DNA of 13,996 nt, from contig JAEWFZ010000033.1 in NCBI GenBank assembly GCA_023388535.1, positions 1-13,996 on the forward strand, in the 5' to 3' direction. The translations under genes were made by a program, and so were the position numbers. Shown in pieces: positions 1 through 7,366 of the stretch; the first letter of the stretch is position 1; every line of letters begins with the position of its first letter. This DNA comes from Bacillota bacterium. Lineage in GTDB: Bacteria; Bacillota_I; Bacilli_A; Erysipelotrichales; Erysipelotrichaceae. The notes under the pieces were generated by a model. That model searched no databases. It had not been told where the DNA came from and saw only the letters and a program-made list of their open reading frames with translations.

Positions 1-188
1 ATTACCAAGAACGCCAACTTGTCGATGAATTAGTAGCCAAAGGCGATTGCATTTATTTGTATCCAACTAAAGAGACCGGGGTGTCCCGCTATAAAGGATC
101 CTATGAACAATTTGTGCAATTGTTTGAAATGGCTAAAGAAGATTGTGAAAGACAAAAAGAAGCCTTATTCTCCTACTTAGGAAAATAA
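1..188 (+). CDS. C-terminal end of a patatin-like phospholipase family protein (5' truncated by the window)
   Basis: The frame starting at position 3 is open from the left edge to a TAA at 186-188, giving about 61 residues. The tail reads YLYPTKETGVSRYKGSYEQF followed by a Glu/Lys-rich helix. This resembles the C-terminal region of bacterial patatin-like phospholipases (the YjjU/YqhO type), where a strand ending in a Pro is followed by a V-S-R motif and a helix in which 'ED' recurs. Those proteins are serine-Asp dyad lipid acyl hydrolases. The GxSxG nucleophile motif and the catalytic Asp would lie upstream of the window, so activity cannot be judged. The assignment rests on a short C-terminal match from memory. 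The gene converges on the pseudouridine synthase gene and shares its terminator hairpin, which begins inside its last codons. Confidence 0.5.
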   Translation, partial: YQERQLVDELVAKGDCIYLYPTKETGVSRYKGSYEQFVQLFEMAKEDCERQKEALFSYLGK

Positions 189-199
189 GGCTTTTCTTT
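161..199. terminator. Bidirectional Rho-independent terminator between convergent genes
   Basis: AGCCTTATT at 161-169 pairs perfectly with AATAAGGCT at 184-192. The interior TCCTA (171-175) and TAGGA (178-182) can continue the stem past one mismatch. On the + strand the stem runs into TTTTCTTT (192-199). On the - strand it runs into a T-rich tract complementary to GAAAGACAAAAAGA (147-160). It therefore suits termination of both the patatin-like gene and the leftward pseudouridine synthase operon. The stem contains the last codons and TAA of the + gene, and the - gene's stop (198-200) lies just past it. Confidence 0.8.
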
Positions 200-863
200 A
201 ATAATTCCACTCAAATTGAATAAAAGGAAAACGATCGGGAAGCGGCAATTCAAAAACTAGTTGCTCTTTACTAATTGGATGATAAAACTTTAAGCCACCA
301 GCAAACAAAGCGATTTGTTCGCCAGCTTTAGCGCTTTTATTGTAACGTTGATCGCCCCAAAGCGGCGTGTTGCGGGAAGCTAACTGAACGCGTATTTGAT
401 GTGAACGCCCCGTTATTAGTTCAATATCTAAGAGACTTAAATCTTTATTCTGAAGACTATTTCTGATGATTAAGCTGGAAGCTTTTCCTTTTCTATCGAC
501 TCGGGTGATATTGGTTTTCGCATCTTTTAATAGACGGTCTTCTAATTTTTGTGGCGGTAAATACCCTTGAATTACCGCAAAATACTGTTTCGTCCAAAGA
601 TTCTGACGGATTTGATCAAATAGGCGAGAAGCGGCTTTACTGGTCTTAGCAAACACCATAACCCCACCGACCGGTCGATCCAGTCGATGTACCAAGCCTA
701 AATAGACATTACCAGGCTTTTGATAACGCATTTTTAAATCTTCTTTTAGGTAGTTTAAAAGATCTAAGTCTTGACTACGATCTTCTTGAACCGGCATATT
801 TATCGGTTTTTCAACGACTAATAAATGATTATCTTCGTAGATTATGTTAACTAACGCTGCCAT
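198..863 (-). CDS. RluA-family RNA pseudouridine synthase (single catalytic domain)
   Basis: The 221-residue protein should isomerise specific uridines to pseudouridine in rRNA or tRNA in the cytoplasm. It opens with IIYEDNHLLVVEKP (7-20), the usual first strand and KP of the RluA fold. The catalytic signature HRLDRPVGG sits at 59-67, with Asp62 as the nucleophilic aspartate. Family motifs LITGRSHQIRVQLA (about 149-162) and GDQRY follow. No S4 RNA-binding domain precedes the catalytic core, so it belongs with the short RluA/TruC-type enzymes rather than RluC/RluD, and the target base cannot be read from sequence. The start is ATG at 863, with GGAG at 877-874 about 10 nt upstream. It overlaps the end of the upstream methyltransferase gene by 13 nt, so the two are probably translationally coupled. 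Confidence 0.9.
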   Translation of the reverse strand: MAALVNIIYEDNHLLVVEKPINMPVQEDRSQDLDLLNYLKEDLKMRYQKPGNVYLGLVHRLDRPVGGVMVFAKTSKAASRLFDQIRQNLWTKQYFAVIQGYLPPQKLEDRLLKDAKTNITRVDRKGKASSLIIRNSLQNKDLSLLDIELITGRSHQIRVQLASRNTPLWGDQRYNKSAKAGEQIALFAGGLKFYHPISKEQLVFELPLPDRFPFIQFEWNY

Positions 864-1717
864 CGAGAACTGACTCCACAGGGTAAAATTATTTCATTGG
901 ACTCACTTTTAAGACCGATTTCACTGACTTCTAATTGACCTTCTTTTGATTCAAACAAACGTCGCATTAAATTTTCCATCGCTTGTCGACTTAAACTGGT
1001 GGTGTAGGTATTGACTAAGAAAAAGAGTGGGTTCTCAGGATCTAATAGTTTTAAACTAGCTTTTATTAAAGTAGCTAATTGTTCTTCGATTTTCCAGATT
1101 TCATTATTAGGACCTCTGCCATAGGATGGCGGATCCATGATAATGCCCTGGTAGAGATTGCCACGACGTTGTTCTTTAAGTACAAACTTAAGGCAATCAT
1201 CGGCGATAAATCGAATTTTATTATGTTCTAGTTTCGATAAATACATGTTCTCTTTAGCCCAGGCGATAATACTTCTTGAACTATCGACATGGACCACTTC
1301 TTTCGCTCCAGCTTGACTACAGACTAAACTAGCCACTCCGGTATAAGCAAATAAATTTAGTACTTTTATGGGTTGTTTTTGTTGAACAATTTGTTGGCTT
1401 AACCATTGCCAGTTGGCAGCTTGTTCGGGAAAGATACCGGTATGTTTAAAGTCGGTCGGTTGTACTTTAAGTCTCAAGGACTCGTATTCAAAAATCCAAG
1501 ATTGAGGAATTGGTTTATTAAAATGCCACTGACCGCTTTGTTTACTGCTCCGCTGAAAATAACCATCGGCTTGATACCATTGATAAAGATTGGCATTTTT
1601 AGGCCAGATAGCGGTCGGTTCAGGACGAATTAAGAGGTATTCATTCCATCGTTCTAGCTTTTCATTATCACCAGCATCGATTAGTTGATAATCATTTAAT
1701 GGGGCGGTTTTAATCAT
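851..1717 (-). CDS. Class I SAM-dependent methyltransferase (COG1092/RlmI-like, probable RNA methyltransferase)
   Basis: This 288-residue protein has a Rossmann-type methyltransferase core. SAM-binding motif I is KVLNLFAYTGVAS (118-130), an acidic ribose-binding residue follows in HVDSS (143-147), and motif IV is DPPSYGRG (195-202). FKHTGIFPEQ (90-99) just before the core is typical of COG1092 proteins related to the 23S rRNA m5C methyltransferase RlmI. The N-terminal PUA domain of RlmI is not recognisable; residues 1-85 are a shorter Trp/Tyr-rich region. The substrate is probably rRNA, but that is inference from the family and from the adjacent pseudouridine synthase. The ATG at 1717 has a good AGAAGGAAG ribosome binding site (complement of 1722-1732). 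It is the first gene of a two-gene leftward operon driven from the divergent promoter region. Confidence 0.85.
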   Translation of the reverse strand: MIKTAPLNDYQLIDAGDNEKLERWNEYLLIRPEPTAIWPKNANLYQWYQADGYFQRSSKQSGQWHFNKPIPQSWIFEYESLRLKVQPTDFKHTGIFPEQAANWQWLSQQIVQQKQPIKVLNLFAYTGVASLVCSQAGAKEVVHVDSSRSIIAWAKENMYLSKLEHNKIRFIADDCLKFVLKEQRRGNLYQGIIMDPPSYGRGPNNEIWKIEEQLATLIKASLKLLDPENPLFFLVNTYTTSLSRQAMENLMRRLFESKEGQLEVSEIGLKSESNEIILPCGVSSRWQR

Positions 1718-1742
1718 ATCGTTCTTCCTTCTGCATATCCTT

Positions 1743-1748
1743 ATTATA
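1743..1748 (-). promoter_or_regulatory. -10 element of the leftward methyltransferase/pseudouridine synthase operon
   Basis: Read on the - strand, 1748-1743 is a consensus TATAAT. Transcription would start near 1735, followed within 18 nt by AGAAGGAAG and the ATG at 1717. No convincing -35 hexamer is visible at 16-18 nt spacing. The assignment rests on the perfect -10 and its correct placement. It lies about 25 nt from the divergent rightward -10, so polymerases at the two promoters could interfere. Confidence 0.5.
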
Positions 1749-1769
1749 CGCTATTTGAATCATTGGCTA

Positions 1770-1778
1770 TGGTATAAT
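1770..1778 (+). promoter_or_regulatory. Extended -10 promoter of the pcrA-ligA-camS-gatCAB operon
   Basis: TGGTATAAT at 1770-1778 is a perfect extended -10 (TGn plus TATAAT). TTGAAT at 1755-1760 leaves only 12 nt of spacing, too short for a normal -35, which fits an extended -10 promoter that does not need one. The predicted start at about 1785 is only about 9 nt before the pcrA ATG (1794), so the leader would be very short. GGTGA at 1785-1789 is the only Shine-Dalgarno-like sequence. Confidence 0.6.
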
Positions 1779-1793
1779 ATTTCTGGTGATGAA

Positions 1794-4001
1794 ATGTCCA
1801 TTTATGATTCTCTAAATCCTCAACAAAGAAAGGCGGTATTTTCTACTAGCCAATATCTGAGAATAATTGCTGGCGCGGGTTCGGGAAAGACTCGTGTTTT
1901 AACGTTGAGATTAGTCCATATGATTCTAGATTTAGGTTATCTTCCGCACCGTTTGTTGGCGATAACCTTTACTAATAAAGCGGCCAATGAAATGAAGACA
2001 AGAATAACATCGATTCTTGAAGATCAAGCCCGTAGCGTCTGGATTTCGACGATCCACTCGCTCTGTGTGCGCATTTTACGAGAAGATATTGCTTATTTGA
2101 ATTATCCGAAAAACTTCACGGTGATTGATGGGGTCGATCAACGGGCCATCTTAAAAGAAGCCTATAAATTGATGGAAATCGATTCTAAGCAGTTTTCATA
2201 TGGTGCCATGTTAGGTTATATCAGTGCTAACAAAGGAGCTGAAGTTATCGTAGAACGAGCTTATATCTTAGCTGGAAATCATCCGGGAGAAAAATTGAAA
2301 GCTGAAGTCTATGAATACTATGAACAACAATTACGGAAAATATACGCTTTGGATTTTGATGATTTAATTTTATATACGATTCGTTTATTTAAAGCTAACG
2401 CGGACGTGAACCGTAAATGGCAACGTCGCTTTGATGCTATTTGCGTTGATGAGTTTCAAGATATCGACCATCAACAATACGAGTTAATCCGGCTCTTAAC
2501 CGATAAAGAAACACAATTGTTTGTGGTCGGAGATCCCGATCAAACAATTTATACTTGGCGCGGCGCCGACGTTAATATCATTATGGATTTTGAGAAGCGT
2601 TTTAAGCCGACCGAAACCGTCGTCTTAAATCAAAACTATCGATCCACTTTACCGATTTTAAAAGGGGCGAATGCCTTAATACGAAACAACGAATACCGGG
2701 TTGAAAAAGACTTATTTACCGAAATTGAATCAGAAGATAAAATCATTCACATCGGTTTTCAAAACAGTGAATCCGAAGCCAATTGGGTGGTTGGTCAAAT
2801 CCGCCGATTGGTTGATGAAGGCCAAGATTATGCGGATATTGCGGTTTTATATCGGGCTAATTACCTTTCCCGAGCGATTGAGAAATCGTTAAACTTTTCA
2901 GCAATTCCCTATGTGATTTATGGGGGAATTCGTTTCTATGAACGGATGGAAGTCAAGGATACAATTAGCTTTTTACGTCTTTTAACGGTTAAAGATGACC
3001 TTTCCTTTCGAAGAGCTACTCAAGCGGTTCGTCGCGGCATTGGTAATAAGACTTTAGAAGAGGTCAGCAATTTAGCCGCTCAGAAAGAAATCACGATGTA
3101 TGAGGTATGTAAACATCATATCGATCATTTCTCCGGTAGAGCCCGTAATACCTTAAGTGAATTTATGAAAGTTTTAGAGACGATTGAGACTCAAGCCAAA
3201 GATAAGAGTATCGCCGAAACGATAGCGGTCGTTTTGGATTATTCGGGCATTCGAGCTTCACTAACCGAAGCTAAAGAAACTGAACGCTTAGAAAATGTTA
3301 AAGAGCTGATCAGCGATGCGACCTCGTTTGAAGAATTAAATCCCGAAGCAAGCCTTGAAGAATATTTACAAATGGTATCGTTATACGGCGATACCGACCA
3401 AGACGATGCCTCGGTAATTCGTTTAATGACGGTTCATTCGGCTAAAGGTTTAGAGTTTGAAACGGTCTTTGTTATCGGCATGTCGGAAGGGATATTCCCT
3501 AACGATCGAGCGTTATCAGAATCAGGGAAACGTGGTATGGAAGAAGAACGACGCTTGGCCTATGTGGCAATGACTCGGGCCAAATCGAGACTTTATTTAA
3601 CCGAGAGTTCAGGATTCTCTTTTGTCTCTAACCGCGTCCAATCACCGTCTCGATTTTTGGAAGAAATCGATGAAGAACATATCATTCATCAGTACGTTAC
3701 CAATTATGGTCAAGTTCAAGAAAAAGAAAAAGCGACCGTCGATGACTTTACCTATAAAAAACAGCATCCCAACCAACGTCAAAGATATCAAAAAGGGGCC
3801 TTGGTGCTTCATACCGTGTTTGGCGAAGGCTATATCTTAGCCGTGGAAGCTTCCTTTGTTAAGATTGCTTTCAATCATCCCTTTGGGATTAAAAATATCG
3901 CTTTAAATCATCCAAGTATAACGCTGATTACTAAAGAAACGGAAACTAAAGAAGAGGACTTTTACGAAAGTCATCCCTCAAAGGAGTATTTCGATGCGTG
4001 A
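1794..4001 (+). CDS. pcrA: ATP-dependent DNA helicase PcrA (UvrD/Rep family, SF1A)
   Basis: This 3'-5' helicase acts in nucleotide excision repair, clearing transcription and replication conflicts, and rolling-circle plasmid replication. In 735-residue numbering the Q motif LNPQQRKAV is at 7-15, Walker A AGAGSGKT at 26-33 (Lys32), motif Ia LAITFTNKAANEM at 55-67, Walker B DEFQD at 219-223, motif III VVGDPDQTIYTWRGAD at 244-259, motif IV LNQNYRST at 278-285, motif V TVHSAKGLEFE at 546-556 and motif VI EEERRLAYVAMTRA at 583-596. The C-terminus (about 665-712, with KGALVLHTVFGEGYI) matches the Tudor-like domain that binds RNA polymerase in PcrA/UvrD. I start at ATG 1794. An in-frame TTG at 1755 would put the promoter -10 inside the coding region and add residues the family lacks. 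ligA overlaps its end by 8 nt. Confidence 0.97.
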   Translation: MSIYDSLNPQQRKAVFSTSQYLRIIAGAGSGKTRVLTLRLVHMILDLGYLPHRLLAITFTNKAANEMKTRITSILEDQARSVWISTIHSLCVRILREDIAYLNYPKNFTVIDGVDQRAILKEAYKLMEIDSKQFSYGAMLGYISANKGAEVIVERAYILAGNHPGEKLKAEVYEYYEQQLRKIYALDFDDLILYTIRLFKANADVNRKWQRRFDAICVDEFQDIDHQQYELIRLLTDKETQLFVVGDPDQTIYTWRGADVNIIMDFEKRFKPTETVVLNQNYRSTLPILKGANALIRNNEYRVEKDLFTEIESEDKIIHIGFQNSESEANWVVGQIRRLVDEGQDYADIAVLYRANYLSRAIEKSLNFSAIPYVIYGGIRFYERMEVKDTISFLRLLTVKDDLSFRRATQAVRRGIGNKTLEEVSNLAAQKEITMYEVCKHHIDHFSGRARNTLSEFMKVLETIETQAKDKSIAETIAVVLDYSGIRASLTEAKETERLENVKELISDATSFEELNPEASLEEYLQMVSLYGDTDQDDASVIRLMTVHSAKGLEFETVFVIGMSEGIFPNDRALSESGKRGMEEERRLAYVAMTRAKSRLYLTESSGFSFVSNRVQSPSRFLEEIDEEHIIHQYVTNYGQVQEKEKATVDDFTYKKQHPNQRQRYQKGALVLHTVFGEGYILAVEASFVKIAFNHPFGIKNIALNHPSITLITKETETKEEDFYESHPSKEYFDA

Positions 4002-5970
4002 GAAAATTGAACAATTACGAAAACAACTGAATCAATATAATTATGAATATCATGTTTTAGATGCGCCTACCATCAGCGATGCTGAATATGATATCTTGTA
4101 TCATCAGCTTTTAGCTTTGGAACAACAATATCCTCAATACGATGATCCTAATTCCATAACCAAGAAGGTTGGATCTCCGGTCTTATCGGCGTTTGAGAAA
4201 GTCGTACATAAAGCTAATATGTATTCTTTGGCCAATGCTTTTACCCAGCAAGATCTCTTAGATTTTGATCAACGCATCCGTCAACAATTTCCTAAAGTCG
4301 ATTATGTCGTTGAGCTTAAGATTGACGGTTTAGCTATGGCGATTGAATACGAGAATGGTCGTTTTGTTAGTGGCGTTACTCGTGGCGATGGTCAAGTCGG
4401 TGAAAATGTTACGGAGAATATCCGTACCATTGCTTCTTTACCTTTAGTCTTACAAGAACCACTTAACCTGCAAGTTCGCGGTGAAGTATTTATGTCGAAA
4501 GCGGTTTTCCAGCGCGTTAATAAACAGCGCATCGCCCAGGGCGAACCAGCGTTTGCTAATCCGCGAAATGCGGCGGCGGGTTCGGTTCGTCAACTCGATA
4601 GTAGGATTGCGGCTTCGCGTAAATTAGATGGTTTTTGGTACCAGCTGGTTAATCCAGAACGTTACCAATTAAAAACTCAAAGCGAAGTATTAGAGCAGCT
4701 AAAACTTTGGGGTTTTAAAGTTAATCCCCATTATTGGCAACTAGAAACCATGGAGGAAATTATTGATTTAATCGAGACCTTGTCTAATCAAAGAGATTCG
4801 TATGATTTTGATATCGATGGTTTAGTGATTAAAGTCAATAGTTTTGAGATCCAAGAACAACTTGGTTTTACGGCACGTAGTCCAAGATTTGCTACTGCCT
4901 ATAAGTTTCCAGCGATGCTGGCTCAGACCACGGTTTTAGATATCCACTTAACCGTAGGGAGAACCGGTAGAATCACTCCTAACGCCAAACTAGAACCGGT
5001 CTTTTTAGGAGGTTCAACGATTTCCGCCGCAACCCTTCATAACGAAGACTATATATCGAGTCGAGATATACGAGTAGGGGATAAAGTCTTTATCCGAAAA
5101 GCCGGTGATATTATTCCGGAAGTAGTTTCGGTGTTATTACCCGATCGACCAGCGGATAGTCAGGTTTATCTCTTTGAGAAAAATTGTCCTGTCTGTCAGC
5201 AACCGATTGTCCGAGAACCGGGCGAAGCGGATCATTATTGTTTGAATAACGAATGTCCTGCTCGAGTGGTTGAGGCGATTGCTCATTTCGCTAGTCGCGA
5301 TGCGATGAATATTGAAGGTCTAGGGATTGCTCGGGTGCGACAGCTTCATCATGCTAATCTTTTAAACAAGGTTGAAGATGTCTATCGCTTATATGAATTC
5401 AAAAAACAAATTATCAATTTGGAAAAAATGGGCGTACGCTCTACCGAGAAATTATTGGCCGCGATTGAGGCGAGTAAAGCCAATCCGTTATCAAAGCTTT
5501 TATTCGGTTTAGGAATTCGTCATGTGGGTTCTAAAGTAGCTCGTATTTTAGCGGAACACTTCCAAAGCATCGACCGCCTTCAACAGGCCTCTGTCGAACA
5601 ATTGCTTGAGGTTGATGAAGTGGGCGAAGTAATCGCTCGCTCGATTGTTGACTTTTTTGCAATAGAATCTAATCGTGAGTTAATTGATAACTTGAAGGCT
5701 TATAATTTAACCACAACCCAATCCAAAGAAGAGGTAGAAACCGGCTTTTTCACCGGTAAAACGGTGGTCTTAACCGGCACTTTACAGCAGATGGGCCGCA
5801 ATGAAGCGCGCGAATTACTGATTAAACAAGGCGCTACCGTCACCGGTTCGGTTTCTAAGAAAACCGATCTGGTCATTGCTGGTGAGAGCGCTGGCTCCAA
5901 GTTGGACCGTGCTCAAGAATTAGGTATTCAAGTTCTCGATGAAGCCGAGTTTCTGGAGAAGTTATTATGA
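3994..5970 (+). CDS. ligA: NAD+-dependent DNA ligase LigA
   Basis: The essential bacterial ligase seals nicks in Okazaki fragments and repair patches, using NAD+ as AMP donor. At 658 residues it has full family length and order. Domain Ia (about 1-60) contains YNYEYHVLDAPTISDAEYD for NMN recognition. The adenylation domain has the nucleotide-binding KIDG with Lys109 as the AMP acceptor. The OB fold follows, then a Cys4 zinc finger with Cys398, Cys401, Cys416 and Cys421. Helix-hairpin-helix repeats span roughly 440-570, and a C-terminal BRCT domain (about 584-658) starts at GFFTGKTVVLTGTL. A strong AAGGAG (3981-3986) lies 7 nt before the ATG, inside the end of pcrA, and the genes overlap by 8 nt. 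Its own TGA overlaps the camS start (ATGA). Confidence 0.98.
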   Translation: MREKIEQLRKQLNQYNYEYHVLDAPTISDAEYDILYHQLLALEQQYPQYDDPNSITKKVGSPVLSAFEKVVHKANMYSLANAFTQQDLLDFDQRIRQQFPKVDYVVELKIDGLAMAIEYENGRFVSGVTRGDGQVGENVTENIRTIASLPLVLQEPLNLQVRGEVFMSKAVFQRVNKQRIAQGEPAFANPRNAAAGSVRQLDSRIAASRKLDGFWYQLVNPERYQLKTQSEVLEQLKLWGFKVNPHYWQLETMEEIIDLIETLSNQRDSYDFDIDGLVIKVNSFEIQEQLGFTARSPRFATAYKFPAMLAQTTVLDIHLTVGRTGRITPNAKLEPVFLGGSTISAATLHNEDYISSRDIRVGDKVFIRKAGDIIPEVVSVLLPDRPADSQVYLFEKNCPVCQQPIVREPGEADHYCLNNECPARVVEAIAHFASRDAMNIEGLGIARVRQLHHANLLNKVEDVYRLYEFKKQIINLEKMGVRSTEKLLAAIEASKANPLSKLLFGLGIRHVGSKVARILAEHFQSIDRLQQASVEQLLEVDEVGEVIARSIVDFFAIESNRELIDNLKAYNLTTTQSKEEVETGFFTGKTVVLTGTLQQMGRNEARELLIKQGATVTGSVSKKTDLVIAGESAGSKLDRAQELGIQVLDEAEFLEKLL

Positions 5971-7070
5971 AAAAAATATTATTATTTTGCCTAACGGTAA
6001 TTCTACTGGTTGGTTGTGGTTCTAATCCCACAACAGAACCAGAAACCTCAGGTAATCAAGGACCAATTAAACAACCTAGTTTTCAGTTTACCGAAGGCGA
6101 TAATTTGTATAATGTTTTATTACCCTTTAAAGAGTCTAATAAACGTTTAATCCACTCGGCCTTTACTGGTAATAGTAACGATACGAAAGAAATTACCAGA
6201 CGATTACAACAATTCGCTTTATCGCATTGGAAATCGAGTGAACACTTTATTGCGGAAGATAAGGGACTGCCTTATGATTTATATACTTCGCTTTTAAAGT
6301 ATTCTTCACGAGATGAATTGGGTTTAAATCCTCGTCATGATCAAGAATTTGATACGACGCGTCAAAATTTAAAAGCCGTTGGTCCGGTTATTATTGGCGA
6401 TATCTTTGAAATTGACTTTTATACTTCTAACGCAGCCGATGCCCCTTTGGCTGGAGTAGCTTTTGCGATTACCTTAAACCGTAACGCGCGGGTTAATGAT
6501 GTTCCAGTAACACTTCCTCTCGATCAAGTTGTTCAATACGGCCAATCGGCGGCCAGAAAATTAGTTAGTATTTTGAGAACCCGACCTGAGTTTGCTCAGG
6601 TTCCAATTCTCATTGGTTTGTACTCGCTAGTAAAAGACGATCAAAACTTACCTGGTAACTTTGTTTCTAAGGCTTATTTTGAGGGCCATAGTGGCCAATT
6701 TGAAGCGGTGAATGACGATTGGGTAATTTTGCCAAGCACCAAAGCGCAATCAATTAACCCACAAATGTCGGTTGAGTTTAATTTGTTTAGAAACGAGATA
6801 ACTAGCTTCTTACAGTCAGAAGTTATCGGTGTGGTCGGGAAGGCAAGAGTCGTCGATGCTATCGTCGATCAGCTTTCGATTGAGATTATTACTTCTGCGA
6901 AAACTTATTTAGAAATTCAAGGCTTAGCCCAGCATGTAGCTAGCCAATTAGAACAATTCGAACAACTCGATGTTAATGTAGTTGTAGAAATAAAAGATTA
7001 TAAATCCACGTTTGCGGTAGTTGAAAAACTACGCAATCAAAAGAATCCAACGATAATTATTTTAGTGTAA
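5967..7070 (+). CDS. camS: CamS family lipoprotein (sex pheromone precursor family, YerH-like)
   Basis: The 367-residue protein begins MKKILLFCLTVILLVGC: a short positive n-region, a hydrophobic core, and a lipobox LVGC. Cys17 is the predicted diacylglyceryl attachment site, so the mature protein would be anchored outside the membrane. The body (for example YNVLLPFKESNKRLIHSAFT and the later HFIAEDKGLPYDLYTSLLKY region) matches CamS/YerH proteins, known from Staphylococcus and Enterococcus, where processed signal peptides give heptapeptide or octapeptide plasmid pheromones. The function of the mature protein is unknown. Its position directly after ligA and before gatC matches the yerH position in Bacillus and supports the call. 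It overlaps ligA by 4 nt (ATGA). GGAGAAG (5955-5961) serves as the ribosome binding site. Confidence 0.9.
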   Translation: MKKILLFCLTVILLVGCGSNPTTEPETSGNQGPIKQPSFQFTEGDNLYNVLLPFKESNKRLIHSAFTGNSNDTKEITRRLQQFALSHWKSSEHFIAEDKGLPYDLYTSLLKYSSRDELGLNPRHDQEFDTTRQNLKAVGPVIIGDIFEIDFYTSNAADAPLAGVAFAITLNRNARVNDVPVTLPLDQVVQYGQSAARKLVSILRTRPEFAQVPILIGLYSLVKDDQNLPGNFVSKAYFEGHSGQFEAVNDDWVILPSTKAQSINPQMSVEFNLFRNEITSFLQSEVIGVVGKARVVDAIVDQLSIEIITSAKTYLEIQGLAQHVASQLEQFEQLDVNVVVEIKDYKSTFAVVEKLRNQKNPTIIILV

Positions 7071-7078
7071 GGGACGCT

Positions 7079-7366
7079 ATGATTAACAGACAAGAAATAG
7101 AAAAATTAGCTAAACAATTGATGCTATCGCTTTCCGATGAAGAAATAGGGGAACTTATTGAAGAGTTTAAGATCTTCGATAAGCATCTAGAACTATTAAA
7201 TCAAGTGGATACGAGCACAACCGAACCGATGGTTTATGGTAGAGACTATATCGAAACCACGCTGCGCAGTGATGCACTTACCGATAATTTGTCGGTTGAG
7301 GACGTCTTGGAAAATGCGCCAAGTAAGGTGGATGACTTCTTTAAAGTAACGGCGGTGGTTGAATAA
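7079..7366 (+). CDS. gatC: Asp-tRNA(Asn)/Glu-tRNA(Gln) amidotransferase subunit C
   Basis: GatC is the small scaffold subunit that wraps between GatA and GatB in the transamidosome and stabilises GatA. The 95-residue length is normal. Family features are visible in order: an N-terminal helical hairpin starting IEKLAKQLMLSLSDEEIGEL, the conserved NQVDTSTTEP turn (41-50), the LRSDALTDN segment (63-71), and the C-terminal NAPSKVDDFFKVTAVVE. The ATG follows the camS stop by 8 nt, with TAAGGGA as ribosome binding site overlapping that stop. The last base of its TAA is the A of the gatA ATG, which suggests tight translational coupling within the gatCAB unit. Confidence 0.95.
   Translation: MINRQEIEKLAKQLMLSLSDEEIGELIEEFKIFDKHLELLNQVDTSTTEPMVYGRDYIETTLRSDALTDNLSVEDVLENAPSKVDDFFKVTAVVE

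Noticed and set aside
1406..1633. 75-codon + strand frame opposite the methyltransferase gene
   Set aside because: It is antisense to a well-supported gene, has no ribosome binding site, and its product resembles no family.
1755..1760. TTGAAT as a -35 box for the pcrA promoter
   Set aside because: Only 12 nt separate it from the TATAAT. The TGn extended -10 explains the promoter better.
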